Shown piece by piece: positions 33,933 to 43,063 of a stretch of DNA of 64,000 nucleotides. A program made the translations under genes and the position numbers. How positions within the stretch are numbered: position 1 is the stretch's first letter; each line of letters starts with the position of its first letter. The notes beneath the pieces are model-generated. The model searched no databases. It was not told the DNA's origin and saw nothing but the letters and a program-made list of their open reading frames with translations. The stretch lies in assembly GCF_030406325.1 (NCBI RefSeq), contig NZ_JAUEQY010000001.1, positions 124,001 through 188,000 of the forward strand. Direction: 5' to 3'. Source of the DNA: Actinomadura sp. DC4. Lineage in GTDB: Bacteria > Actinomycetota > Actinomycetes > Streptosporangiales > Streptosporangiaceae.

Positions 33933-35414
33933 TCAGCCGGGCTCCTGGGAGAACGCCGCGAGAGCGTGGGCCGCGTCGCGTGTGGCGGGGTAGAGGCCGC
34001 GGTAGATCCCGTACAGCTCGTCGTAGGTCCGGCCGGCGCCGGGATCGGGTTCGACCGTGGCCGCCGGAGGGTTCCAGTCCGCGCCGTCCGACAGGCCGGC
34101 GGCGCGCGCGGCGAGCAGCGCGTCGCCGTAACAGGCGCCGATCGTGACCGACGGCACGACCTGCTCCCGGCCGAGGACGTCGGAGACGATCTGGGTCCAC
34201 AGGCCGCCCTTGGTGCCGCCGCCCACTGCGACCAGCCGCCGCGCCGCGCCGCCGGCCGACCGCATCGCCTCCAGGTTGTGCCGTACACCGAAGGCCGTGC
34301 CCTCCAGCGCCGCCCGGTACAGGTGCCCGCGCCCGTGGTGCAGCGTCAGCCCGAGCACGAGGCCGCGGGCGTCCGGGTCGAACAGCGGCGTCCGCTCCCC
34401 GGCGAAGTAGGGCAGCATGACCAGCCCCCCGGCTCCGCGACCGGCCGCGCGGGCCTCCTCGACCAGTTCCTCGTAGGCCGCGCCGGTGAGCCCGCGCAGC
34501 CAGTCGGTGACCGCGCCGGAGGTCGCCATGCCCGCGGCCAGGTCGTACGTGCCGGGCGTGATGCCGACCGTGCCCCATAGACCCGGCCAGGTACGTCGTT
34601 CCGACAGCACCTCGAGCAGGAACATCGTCGTGCCGTACATCACCATGACGTCGCCGGGGTCGTTCACCCCGACGCTCACCGACTCGGCCCAGGCGTCGAT
34701 GGTCCCGGCGATCACGGGTGTGCCCTCGGCGAGTCCCGTACGGGCCGAGGCCGCCGCGGTGACCGTGCCCGCGACCTCGCCGGGCCACAGGAGCGGCGGC
34801 AGCTCCAGGCCCGGGGCGATCTCGGCGGCCCAGTCGCCGACCCAGGCGTGCTCGCGGCTGTCGTACAGCGGTGAGCTCTGGCTCGCGGAGTGGTGGTCGA
34901 GGACGTACTCCCCGGTCAGCTCGTGCACGAGGTAGGAACTGGCCATGAACAGCCGCCGGGTGCGATCCCAGACCTCCGGCTCGTGGCGGACCAGCCAGGC
35001 CAGCTTGGGCCCGACCGCCTGCGTGGTCAGCGGCGAACCGCCGCGCTCGACGATCGCCTCGGCGCCGTACCGGCCGGTCAGCTCCTCGATCTCGGCGACC
35101 GTGCGGGTGTCCACGCCGTACAGGATCGCCGGGCGCAGGGGCTCGCCGGCGGCGGTCGCGGGCAGCGCGCACGGGCCGATCCCGCTGACGCCGACGGCGG
35201 CGACCGGCCGCCCGCCGGCCCGGGGCAGCAGCTCGCGGGTGACCGTGGCGAACCCCTCCCACCACACCGCGCGGGCGTCGTGCTCGGCCCAGCCCGGGTG
35301 CGGCCGTGACACCGTGTGCTCGCGCACCGCCGTAGCGACCACCGAACCGTCCGGGGTGGTCAGCACGCCCTTCGAGCTCGACGTGCCGATGTCGACTCCG
35401 AGCAGCAGGCTCAT
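33933..35414 (-). CDS. FGGY-family carbohydrate kinase (xylulokinase-like)
   Basis: Phosphorylates a sugar or polyol with ATP. The product is 493 residues. The N-terminal phosphate-binding motif is LLLGVDIGTSSSKGVL, the substrate-contacting segment includes HPGWAEHDA, and the C-terminal ATP site has AVGGGTKGGLWTQIVSDVLG. The ATG at 35414 follows GGAAAGG. Motifs are closest to the xylulokinase/gluconokinase group. No sugar transporter or isomerase is adjacent, so the substrate is left open. Confidence 0.85.
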   Translation of the reverse strand: MSLLLGVDIGTSSSKGVLTTPDGSVVATAVREHTVSRPHPGWAEHDARAVWWEGFATVTRELLPRAGGRPVAAVGVSGIGPCALPATAAGEPLRPAILYGVDTRTVAEIEELTGRYGAEAIVERGGSPLTTQAVGPKLAWLVRHEPEVWDRTRRLFMASSYLVHELTGEYVLDHHSASQSSPLYDSREHAWVGDWAAEIAPGLELPPLLWPGEVAGTVTAAASARTGLAEGTPVIAGTIDAWAESVSVGVNDPGDVMVMYGTTMFLLEVLSERRTWPGLWGTVGITPGTYDLAAGMATSGAVTDWLRGLTGAAYEELVEEARAAGRGAGGLVMLPYFAGERTPLFDPDARGLVLGLTLHHGRGHLYRAALEGTAFGVRHNLEAMRSAGGAARRLVAVGGGTKGGLWTQIVSDVLGREQVVPSVTIGACYGDALLAARAAGLSDGADWNPPAATVEPDPGAGRTYDELYGIYRGLYPATRDAAHALAAFSQEPG

Positions 35415-35598
35415 CCGCGCACCTTTCCGCGAGTAACGGCGCCCCAGGCCCCCAGGCCGACTGCCGATTTTGCCCGACATCGCGCATCGCGTGTAGAGCG
35501 AGCGGCGACCCCGCCGCGCCGCGTCCGGCGCCGACCTGAGAGTGTGCGATGGCTCACGGCGGCGTTGACTTCGTCGCGCCGCCCTGCCTATCGTGCGC

Positions 35599-35618
35599 CA
35601 TACCGACTAGTCGGTATG
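35599..35618. promoter_or_regulatory. Perfect 20-bp palindrome, TetR-type operator
   Basis: CATACCGACTAGTCGGTATG is fully self-complementary and lies 28 bp before the acyl-CoA dehydrogenase start. A TetR-family gene ends the same two-gene unit, so autoregulation at this site is the simplest reading. The ACCGACTAGTCGGT core resembles operators of lipid-metabolism TetR regulators. Confidence 0.8.
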
Positions 35619-35646
35619 TTGCTGGACCGCGCCTGGGGAGACGGCA

Positions 35647-36864
35647 ATGGACTTCGCCCACGACTCGACCACCACGGACTACCAGGAGCGGCTGCTGGAG
35701 TTCATGGACGCCCACGTCTATCCGGCCGAACCCGTCTACGCCGCGCAGGCGGCCGAGCGGACCGACCCCTGGGCCACGCCTCCGGTCATCGAGGAGCTCA
35801 AGGCCGAGGCGCGCAAGCGCGGCCTGTGGAACCTCTTCATGCCCCACGAGCCTTACGGGGCCGGGCTGACGAACACGCAGTACGCCCCGCTCGCCGAGAT
35901 CATGGGCCGCTCGCCGAAGATCGGGCCGGTCGCCCTCAACTGCGCCGCCCCGGACACCGGCAACATGGAGATCCTCGCCATGTTCGGCACGCCGGAGCAG
36001 CGGCAGCGGTGGCTGGAGCCGCTGCTCGACGGCGCGATCCGGTCGGCGTTCTGCATGACCGAGCCCGCCGTGGCCTCCTCCGACGCCTCCAACATCTCCC
36101 TGCGCATCGAGCGCGACGGCGACGAATACGTCCTCAACGGGCGCAAGTGGTGGAGCTCGGGCGCGCTCAGCCCCGACTGTGAGATCTTCATCGTGATGGG
36201 CGTGACCGACCCCGACGGCCCCACGTACCGGCGGCAGAGCATGGTGCTCGTGCCCAAGGACACGCCGGGCGTCACGGTCGAGCGCGGGCTGTCGGTGTTC
36301 GGCTACGACGACGGCACGCACGGCGGCCACGCCGAGGTCGGCTTCGACGGCGTACGCGTTCCGGCGGCCAACATCCTGCTGGGGGAGGGCGAGGGCTTCC
36401 GGATCGCCCAGGAACGCCTCGGCCCCGGCCGCATCCACCACTGCATGCGCGCCATCGGCATGGCCGAGCGCGCGCTGGAGCTCATGTGCGAGCGGGTCAC
36501 CTCCCGCGTCGCCTTCGGGGTGCCCATCGCCGACCAGGGCGTCGTCCAGGAGTGGATCGCCGAGTCGCGCATCCGGATCGAGCAGGCCCGGCTGCTGGTG
36601 CTCAAGACCGCGTGGCTGATGGACACCGTCGGCAACAAGGGCGCGCGCGTCGAGGTCTCGGCCATCAAGGCGGCGGTGCCGGAGATGGCCAACTGGGTCA
36701 TCGACCGGGCCATCCAGGCGCACGGCGGCGGGGGAGTCTCGCAGGACTTCCCGCTCGCGGAGCTGTGGGCCGGGGTGCGGACGCTCCACCTCGCCGACGG
36801 CCCGGACGAGGTGCACAAGCGCTCGATCGCCCGGCGCGAGCTGGCGCCGTACCGGAATCGCTGA
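35647..36864 (+). CDS. Acyl-CoA dehydrogenase
   Basis: A 405-residue FAD enzyme introducing a double bond alpha-beta to the CoA thioester. Family segments include [16 protein letters not shown] (the flavin and substrate loop), [23 protein letters not shown], and the C-terminal [18 protein letters not shown]. The length and the W-x-SSGA motif ([13 protein letters not shown]) fit a branched or long-chain FadE type. It is followed 4 bp later by a TetR gene and preceded by a perfect palindrome, so it is probably induced by its own acyl-CoA substrate. Confidence 0.93.
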   Translation: MDFAHDSTTTDYQERLLEFMDAHVYPAEPVYAAQAAERTDPWATPPVIEELKAEARKRGLWNLFMPHEPYGAGLTNTQYAPLAEIMGRSPKIGPVALNCAAPDTGNMEILAMFGTPEQRQRWLEPLLDGAIRSAFCMTEPAVASSDASNISLRIERDGDEYVLNGRKWWSSGALSPDCEIFIVMGVTDPDGPTYRRQSMVLVPKDTPGVTVERGLSVFGYDDGTHGGHAEVGFDGVRVPAANILLGEGEGFRIAQERLGPGRIHHCMRAIGMAERALELMCERVTSRVAFGVPIADQGVVQEWIAESRIRIEQARLLVLKTAWLMDTVGNKGARVEVSAIKAAVPEMANWVIDRAIQAHGGGGVSQDFPLAELWAGVRTLHLADGPDEVHKRSIARRELAPYRNR

Positions 36865-36868
36865 GCAG

Positions 36869-37507
36869 GTGACCCAGGGAACGGCGGAGTCTCCCGGCGA
36901 GGTCCGCCCGCTGCCGGAGCGGCTGCTCGCGGCGGCGACGCGCCTGTTCGCCGAGAACGGCTACGAGAACACCTCGGTTCAGGAGATCGTCACCGCGGCG
37001 GGCGTGACGAAGGGGGCGATGTACCACTACTTCGCCGCCAAGGACGACCTGCTCTATGAGATCTACCACCGGCTCCTCGCCCTGCAGACCGAGCGCCTGG
37101 AACACCTCGCGGGCGGCGACGGCATGCCGAGGGAACGGCTGCACGCGGCGGTCGTCGACGTGATCGAGACGAGCTGCGCCCACCTGGACGGGCTGACCGT
37201 CTTCTTCCGGTCGATGCACCTGCTGCCCGAGAACAAGCGCCGGGCCGTACGGGCGGAGCGGCGCCGCTACCACGAGCGGTTCCGTGCCCTGGTCGAGGAG
37301 GGACAGCGGGAGGGGACCTTCCGCACGGACGTGCCCGCCGACCTGGCGGTCAACTTCCTGTTCGGCGCGGTCCACCAGATCAGCACCTGGTGGCGTCCGG
37401 ACGGGCCGATGGACGCCAGTGAGTTCGGCGAGTACTACGTCGGCCTGTTCCTCGACGGCCTGCGCCGTACGGGGGAGGCGTTTCCCGGCACGCCCGAGGG
37501 GCGCTGA
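36869..37507 (+). CDS. TetR-family transcription repressor
   Basis: A 212-residue regulator. The N-terminal helix-turn-helix (about residues 16-62) reads ATRLFAENGYENTSVQEIV and VTKGAMYHYFAAKDDLL, the TetR consensus. The C-terminal ligand domain is all-helical with an unidentified effector, probably an acyl-CoA given its partner gene. The GTG start at 36869 is 4 bp after the acyl-CoA dehydrogenase stop. It is expected to bind the palindrome at 35599-35618. Confidence 0.9.
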   Translation: MTQGTAESPGEVRPLPERLLAAATRLFAENGYENTSVQEIVTAAGVTKGAMYHYFAAKDDLLYEIYHRLLALQTERLEHLAGGDGMPRERLHAAVVDVIETSCAHLDGLTVFFRSMHLLPENKRRAVRAERRRYHERFRALVEEGQREGTFRTDVPADLAVNFLFGAVHQISTWWRPDGPMDASEFGEYYVGLFLDGLRRTGEAFPGTPEGR

Positions 37508-37542
37508 CGCCGGATCCGGGCCGCCGCTGTCAGACTGGCGGC

Positions 37543-37875
37543 ATGCAGAGGAAGATGTCGCTGGACGCTCTGGCGCGCGAGCACGCGAACCGCGCCGGAG
37601 CCGACACCACGGGACGCAGCTCCGCCACGGTCTTCGGGGGACACGAGCGGGTGCTGCGGCAGACGCTGATCGCGCTCGCCGCCGGCCGGTCGATGTCCGA
37701 ACACGAGAACCCCGGCGAGGCGACCCTGTTCGTGCTCCGGGGCCGGGTACGCCTGATCGCCGACGACGACGTGTGGGACGGGCGGTCGGGCGACCTGATC
37801 GTCATCCCGGACGCCCGGCACAGCCTGGAGGCCGTCGAGGACTCCGTCGTGCTGCTGACCGTCGCCAAGATCTGA
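37543..37875 (+). CDS. Small cupin-domain protein
   Basis: A 110-residue single-domain cupin. The conserved barrel is seen as LAAGRSMSEHENPGEATLFVLRG and later GDLIVIPDARHSLEAVED. Of the usual metal ligands, His54 (SEHENPGE) and the His of ARHS are present, so a metal site is possible. The function is unknown. The ATG at 37543 lies 35 bp after the TetR stop, so it may be part of that transcript. Confidence 0.8.
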   Translation: MQRKMSLDALAREHANRAGADTTGRSSATVFGGHERVLRQTLIALAAGRSMSEHENPGEATLFVLRGRVRLIADDDVWDGRSGDLIVIPDARHSLEAVEDSVVLLTVAKI

Positions 37876-37932
37876 GCGGGCGGCCCCGCCGGTGCGGGAT
37901 GCTGGACGATCACCAGACGCCAGGAGGTGCGC

Positions 37933-39015
37933 GTGACCGTCCAGGTCTTCTGCTATCCCGAAGACGCCCTGCTCACCGGCGCCGGCCCGCTCTGTGAGCT
38001 CGCCGCGGGGCTCGGGGCCGGCGCGATCGCGGTGGCGGTCCGCTACCACCCGGCTCGCCGCTGGTTCGCCCGCCACGGCGTCGTACGGCACTCGCCGGCC
38101 GGGATCACCTACCTGCGGCCGTCCGCCGAGCGGTACGGCCGGCTGCGGCCGCTGGAGATCGCCGGCGACGCGGAGATCGCCGCGCTGCGGGACCTGCGGG
38201 AGGAGGCACGGCGGCACGGGCTCGCCTTCCACGCCTGGACGGTGATGCTGCACGACGACCCGGTGGTGGCCGCGTTCCCCGACCTGGCCGCGCGCGCCCT
38301 CGACGACACGCCGACGATCCACGCGCTGTGCCCGAGCCATCCGGACGTCGTGGAGTACGCCGCCGCGCTGGTCTCCGACGTGTGCGAGCAGCTCGGCCCG
38401 GACGTCGTTGAGCTGGAGTCCGCGCTGTACGCCGCGTGGGACCCCTCCTACGTCGTGTCGCTGGAGCTGGCGCCGCTGACCGGCGCGGCGCGCGCGCTCG
38501 CCGGGCAGTGCTTCTGCGCCGCCTGCATCCGCCACATCGAGAGTCTCGGCCATGACCCGGCGCGGCTGCGTGACCTCGCGCGGGCGGGGGAGGGCGTCGT
38601 GGCGCTGCGGTCCGTACGGGCCGCGGGCGTCCGCCCGGTGATCGAGGCCACCGCCGCGGCGGCGCACGAGCACGGCACGGCCGTACGCCCGCTGGTCTTC
38701 GACGACCCGCTGATGGCGGCGCTGCAGGGCGCGGGCCCGGACGCGTTCGGCGCCGCGGACGCCGTCGGCCTCGGCTGCGGCGTGCTCGCGGGCGACGCGC
38801 TGACCGAGCGGTTCGGCGGGCTGGCCGCACTGGCCGGCGACCGTCCGCTGCTCGCCTCGCTCAACTGGTCACCGGCCCGTACGGGAGAGGAGTTCGCCGC
38901 CGACGTCCGCGCGGTGATCGAGGCCGGCGCCTCCGACATCGCCCTGTACAACCTGTCCCTCGTCCCGGAGACCGCCCTGCCCGACCTGGCCGCCGCGGCC
39001 CACGCCGTCCCCTAG
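37933..39015 (+). CDS. Conserved hypothetical protein, TIM-barrel-like
   Basis: A 360-residue Ala-rich protein I do not recognise with certainty. Alternating strands and helices (IAVAVRYHPARRW, LAFHAWTVMLHDDP, DIALYNLSLVPE at the end) resemble a glycosidase-like TIM barrel. A Cys cluster GQCFCAACIRHIESLGHD (C-x-C-x2-C with His nearby) could bind metal. The start is GTG at 37933 because AGGAGG lies 5 bases upstream; a GTG at 37927 overlaps that ribosome site. No signal peptide is seen. Confidence 0.75.
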   Translation: MTVQVFCYPEDALLTGAGPLCELAAGLGAGAIAVAVRYHPARRWFARHGVVRHSPAGITYLRPSAERYGRLRPLEIAGDAEIAALRDLREEARRHGLAFHAWTVMLHDDPVVAAFPDLAARALDDTPTIHALCPSHPDVVEYAAALVSDVCEQLGPDVVELESALYAAWDPSYVVSLELAPLTGAARALAGQCFCAACIRHIESLGHDPARLRDLARAGEGVVALRSVRAAGVRPVIEATAAAAHEHGTAVRPLVFDDPLMAALQGAGPDAFGAADAVGLGCGVLAGDALTERFGGLAALAGDRPLLASLNWSPARTGEEFAADVRAVIEAGASDIALYNLSLVPETALPDLAAAAHAVP

Positions 39016-39150
39016 ACGAGTGGTTCCGATGTGGTCGGTGATCGTAGGCGGTCAGTGATCGGGTGGGAACCGCGAACCGCAGCCATCGGGCCTCGGGCGT
39101 GCGGCCCAGTAGCGCCTGAGCGACCGCCGGCCACAACGGCTCGGAGTCGG

Positions 39151-40422
39151 TCAGCCTCGGCCGCTCGGGAGCGGTTGTTGGGGGACTGAGTCGGATTCGG
39201 CCGGTTCGGGGTCGGGCGCGGGGTGGCGGGGCAGGAGCAGCGGGCTGGTGAGGATGAGCAGTCCCGCGACCGTGAGGGCCGTGCGCGGCCCCGTGACGCC
39301 GGCGAGCAGCCCGCCGAGCGCGGTGAAGACGGCGATGGCGGCCTGCTGGCCGATCGACCAGGCGGACAGGGTGCGGGCGATGAGGTCCCGGGGCGTGTGT
39401 TCAAGTCGGTAGGTGGCGAGGACCGGGGTGTACAGGCTCATGTTGATGATGATCGCCAGCTCGACGGCCATCACGGTGAGGAGGCCGACGACGCCGGGGC
39501 GGACGAAGACCAGGCCGATCAGCCAGATGGCGCGCAGGGTGCCGACGACCCGGAAGACCTTCTCCCGGCCGTGGCGGGCCACGACGCGGCGGGCCAGCCG
39601 GGAGCCGATGAGCCCGCCGACGCAGGGGGTGGCGAAGGCCAGGCCGTACTGCCAGGGCGAGAAGCCGAGCTGGCGGAGCAGGAGCACGGCCAGCAGCGGC
39701 TCGGTGGCCATGATCAGGCCGCCGACGAGCATGTTGTTGAGGTAGAGCGCCCGCAGGACGGGGTGGCCCAGGATGTGCCGCCAGCCGTCGAGCACCGCGC
39801 CCGCCCGTACCGGGCTCCTGCCGGTCGTCCGCGGGGCCTCCTCCCGGCCGCGGATCGCGGTGACGCCCAGCGCGGAGAGCAGGTAGCTGAGCGCGTCGGC
39901 CACGACGGTGGTGACCGGCCCGAACAGGCCGATCGCGGCGCCGCCCAGCGGTGGCCCGATCGCGATGGAGCTCCAGTTCGTCGACTCGAACCGGGCGTTG
40001 GCCACGAGCAGGTCCTCGGGGGGTACGAGGGCCTTGAGGTAGGCGCCGCTGGCCGCGTTGAACGCGATCTTGGCCGCGGCGACCACGGCCGAGATGACGA
40101 GCAGCTGGACGAAACCGAGCAGGCCGAAGGCGTACGCGACCGGGACGGTCGCCATGACCGCGAACCGGGTCAGGTCCATCGCGATCATGACCGGCCGCTT
40201 GCGGCGGAACTCCACCCACGGCGCGAGCGGTACCGCGATCAGCGCGCCCACGGCCGGCCCCACGGCGGACAGCGCGGACACCTCGGCGGGGCCGGCGTGC
40301 AACGCCAGCACGGCGATCAGCGGGAACGCGCCGAACCCCAGCCCGGACCCGTAGGCGCTGATCGCGTACGCCGCCCACAGCCAGCCGAACTGCCGCCCCA
40401 GAGGTCTTCTCAAGCTCCGCAC
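39151..40422 (-). CDS. MFS transporter, drug-efflux type
   Basis: A 423-residue membrane protein with about 12 helices. It begins with LRRPLGRQFGWLWAAYAISAYGSGL, and the loop FRRKRPVMIAMDLTRF fits the enterobactin exporter/macrolide-efflux group of MFS carriers. The GTG at 40422 is preferred because GGGGAA lies 5-6 bases upstream; a longer frame to 40458 adds 12 hydrophilic residues. The substrate is unknown. It stands alone on the minus strand. Confidence 0.87.
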   Translation of the reverse strand: MRSLRRPLGRQFGWLWAAYAISAYGSGLGFGAFPLIAVLALHAGPAEVSALSAVGPAVGALIAVPLAPWVEFRRKRPVMIAMDLTRFAVMATVPVAYAFGLLGFVQLLVISAVVAAAKIAFNAASGAYLKALVPPEDLLVANARFESTNWSSIAIGPPLGGAAIGLFGPVTTVVADALSYLLSALGVTAIRGREEAPRTTGRSPVRAGAVLDGWRHILGHPVLRALYLNNMLVGGLIMATEPLLAVLLLRQLGFSPWQYGLAFATPCVGGLIGSRLARRVVARHGREKVFRVVGTLRAIWLIGLVFVRPGVVGLLTVMAVELAIIINMSLYTPVLATYRLEHTPRDLIARTLSAWSIGQQAAIAVFTALGGLLAGVTGPRTALTVAGLLILTSPLLLPRHPAPDPEPAESDSVPQQPLPSGRG

Positions 40423-40541
40423 CTCACTTCCCCGTGGCCCAGCCCGCCGCTGGACCACGACGAATCACATCAAGGGTGAGGAGGGGGATCAAACAACCGG
40501 CCTCACGGCGAGCCACAACCGTTCGTTGTCCACTCGCCGGG

Positions 40542-42371
40542 TCAGGGGCGCAGGACGACGGTGAGGCGCCTGGCCGCGCCGACGTTCCCGGCGGCGTCGA
40601 CGGAGCGGTACTCGATGGTGTGGCGGCCGTGGCCCGGCGGCACGACGTCCCACGGCGAGGTACGGGCGGGCCGGCCCAGCCGGCCGTACACCAGATGGTC
40701 GATCTCGGTGCCGAGCGGCGTGAACACGAACGGTCCTTTCGGGTCGTCCGGCCAGCCGAAATAGCGGAACCAGCCGTCCCCGTCGACCTGGAACTCCGCC
40801 ACCGCCGGGCCGCCGGAGTCTCTCGGCTCCAGCCGCATCGTGAACCGCCCGTCGAACACGTACGCGCCGCCGGTGACACTCGCCGGGCGGGACAGCTCGA
40901 CGCGGGTCCGCGGGCGCTGCGCGTCGACCGTCCAGGCCAGCGTGCGGTCCCCGGTCCGGGCGGTCACCCTGTGGGTGCCCGAGCGCAGGTGGAACCGCGC
41001 CAGGCGCAGGTCGCGGTCCGGGCCGCCCGTGGTGACCCGGCGGCCGTCGAGCGTCCAGCGCACGGCCGGCGCCGAGCGTACGGGGTGGGTCGTCTCCGCG
41101 TAGATCACGTCGTCGGCGCCCACGTCGGTGTGCTCGGGCGTCGCGGCGGTGAAGGCCACCGGTATGGCGGCCGCCGGCGTGCGGATCCCGGTGTCGACCG
41201 TCCACGTACGGGTCCGGGTGAGGGCGGGCGAGGCGCGGATCGCCGGGTCGCGGACGAAGCGGGTCGGGTCGGTCACCTCGGCGGTCAGCGTGTGCCGCCC
41301 GGGCGCCGGGCGCAGCCGGGCCAGGTCGAGGTCGTGCCGGCCGGAGCGTACGACCCGGCCGTCCAGCCGCCAGGTGACGCGCAGCAGGTGACCGACCGGG
41401 TGGAGCGTCTCCAGCCAGACGACGCGGTCGGCGCCGATGGGGGCGGCCGAAGGGGTCGCGGCCTGGATCAGGTCCACCTTCGCCGCGATCGCCTGCGTCA
41501 TGCGCTCGCGCGCCACCTGGTCGTAGGCGTACCCGAGGGTCTTCATCATCGAGTGCTCGCTCGGCCGCCAGACGCCCGTCCTGGCGTACATCCCGCCCTC
41601 GTACCGGCCGATCACCCCGCCGGACGCGCTCGGTGCGCCGAGCCAGCGCCACCACTTGAGGCGCCGCGCGCGCATCTCCCGCGCGGTGAGGACGGTGTGC
41701 TGGACCGAGCGGGGCTCGCCGCCGGTGTACGCGCCGCCGGGCTCGCCCCGGCGGTAGTAGTCGTACTCGTCCTGCAGGCCGCCCAGGGTGTGGCCCAGCT
41801 CGTGCGGCATGATCAGCGCCGACATCGTGTTGCCGCCCGAGGCGGTGGCGTACGTGCCGCCGGTGCCGCCGTAGGTGGTGCTGTGGGCGAGCGCGACGAT
41901 CTGCCGGTTCGCCACGCCGGTCCCGCGGACCAGGTCGGCGTACGCCTCGGCGGCGCGGGCGTTCACGGCCAGCCGCCGCTGCATGTCATCGCGGTGGCAG
42001 CCGTTCCAGAAGGCCATGCCGAGCGGCGTACGGCGGACGGGCGCGTCCGGGCCGGGGTCGCAGCTCACGCCGGACTCCGGCGAGGCGATCTCGACGCGGT
42101 AGACGTTGAGGTAGCTGCGGTAGGACTTCCAGGGCTCGAAGGCGAACAGCATGCCGAGCTGGCGCGCGACGTCCTGCCGGAACCCCGGCAGGTCGGCGGC
42201 GGTGTAGCCGTCGCCGAGCAGGATGAGGTTGAAGCGATTGGCCGGATCGCCGGTGACCTGCAGCGGAACGACCCGCGCGGCCTCGGCGGAGCGCGCCGGC
42301 GCGGCGGGCAGGGGCAGTGCGGAGAACACCGCGACCGCGGCGGCCGTGCGCACCCGTGGTCGGGGCGCCAC
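40542..42371 (-). CDS. Secreted M64-family metallopeptidase
   Basis: A 609-residue exported zinc protease. A signal peptide (VRTAAAVAVFSALPLPAAPARSAEA) is followed by the M64 (IgA peptidase) domain with NLILLGDGYTAADLPGF and the zinc site MPHELGHTLGGLQDEYDYY, where His and Glu of HExxH are intact. The C-terminal 200 residues form two or three Ig-like beta domains (HRVTARTGDRTLAWTVD). The GTG at 42371 overlaps the stop of the VOC gene by one base, so the two are coupled. It would act outside the cell on unknown proteins. Confidence 0.88.
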   Translation of the reverse strand: MAPRPRVRTAAAVAVFSALPLPAAPARSAEAARVVPLQVTGDPANRFNLILLGDGYTAADLPGFRQDVARQLGMLFAFEPWKSYRSYLNVYRVEIASPESGVSCDPGPDAPVRRTPLGMAFWNGCHRDDMQRRLAVNARAAEAYADLVRGTGVANRQIVALAHSTTYGGTGGTYATASGGNTMSALIMPHELGHTLGGLQDEYDYYRRGEPGGAYTGGEPRSVQHTVLTAREMRARRLKWWRWLGAPSASGGVIGRYEGGMYARTGVWRPSEHSMMKTLGYAYDQVARERMTQAIAAKVDLIQAATPSAAPIGADRVVWLETLHPVGHLLRVTWRLDGRVVRSGRHDLDLARLRPAPGRHTLTAEVTDPTRFVRDPAIRASPALTRTRTWTVDTGIRTPAAAIPVAFTAATPEHTDVGADDVIYAETTHPVRSAPAVRWTLDGRRVTTGGPDRDLRLARFHLRSGTHRVTARTGDRTLAWTVDAQRPRTRVELSRPASVTGGAYVFDGRFTMRLEPRDSGGPAVAEFQVDGDGWFRYFGWPDDPKGPFVFTPLGTEIDHLVYGRLGRPARTSPWDVVPPGHGRHTIEYRSVDAAGNVGAARRLTVVLRP

Positions 42372-42829
42372 TACTTGGCGAAGAGCTGCGACTCGTCGCG
42401 GAACGCCTTGAACTCCAGCGCGTTGCCGGCCGGGTCGTGCAGGAACATCGTCCACTGCTCACCCGGCTCGCCGGCGAACCGGAGGTAGGGCTCGATGACG
42501 AAGGCGACGCCCGCGCCCCGGAGCCGGTCCGCGAGGGCGTGGAAGCCGTCGGTGGACAGCACGAGCCCGAAGTGCGGCACGGGCACGTCGTGCCCGTCGA
42601 CCGGGTTGGTCCGCGCGGATCCGGGAGCGGCGGGCACCTGGTGGGTCACGACCTGGTGGCCGTAGAAGTTCCAGTCGACCCAGACGCCGGAGGACCGCCC
42701 CTCGTCCAGGCCGAGCACGCCACCGTAGAACGCGCGGGCCCGGTCGAGGTCGTCGACCGGGATCGCGAGGTGGAAACCGGGCCGTATCGTCATCGAGGTC
42801 GTCATCGAGGTGGTCATCGGGGTCGTCAT
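42371..42829 (-). CDS. VOC-family (glyoxalase/dioxygenase-like) protein
   Basis: A 152-residue protein with the paired beta-alpha-beta-beta-beta fold of the vicinal oxygen chelate family: [23 protein letters not shown] in the first half and [19 protein letters not shown] then [16 protein letters not shown] in the second. The His/Glu metal ligands H19, H103 and E147 are plausible. Four in-frame ATGs lie in a 12-bp tandem repeat; the first (42829) has GGAGGAG 6 bases upstream and is chosen. It overlaps the M64 peptidase gene by one base. Confidence 0.85.
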   Translation of the reverse strand: MTTPMTTSMTTSMTIRPGFHLAIPVDDLDRARAFYGGVLGLDEGRSSGVWVDWNFYGHQVVTHQVPAAPGSARTNPVDGHDVPVPHFGLVLSTDGFHALADRLRGAGVAFVIEPYLRFAGEPGEQWTMFLHDPAGNALEFKAFRDESQLFAK

Positions 42830-42833
42830 CGGG
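42791..42833. repeat. 12-bp tandem repeat at the VOC gene start
   Basis: The plus-strand unit CATCGAGGTCGT is present about 3.5 times with single-base changes. On the coding strand it places ATGs at 42829, 42817, 42805 and 42793 and encodes [12 protein letters not shown] before MTIRPGF. Unit changes keep the reading frame. Confidence 0.85.
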
Positions 42834-43063
42834 CGCTCCTCCGTCACCAGGGCCGACGCCTCACATTCACCCATCCGCGCCCCGATGTCGAGCCGACCGG
42901 CCGCAGCCGTGACGTCTCACCGTCGTCCCGTGTCCGTGTGCGGCGGGGGGTGAGTCGGCCCGCTCATCATCGGCACCGTCGAGACCTCGCCGGAGCCGCG
43001 CTTTCCGCGTACGGCCGGATGTGGTTTGATGTAACCGATCACTTACGGCGAGGTGATGGCGGT

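Noticed and set aside
40434-42488. 684-codon plus-strand frame opposite the M64 peptidase gene
   Set aside because: The minus strand has a signal peptide and an intact HExxH site; the plus frame has nothing recognisable.
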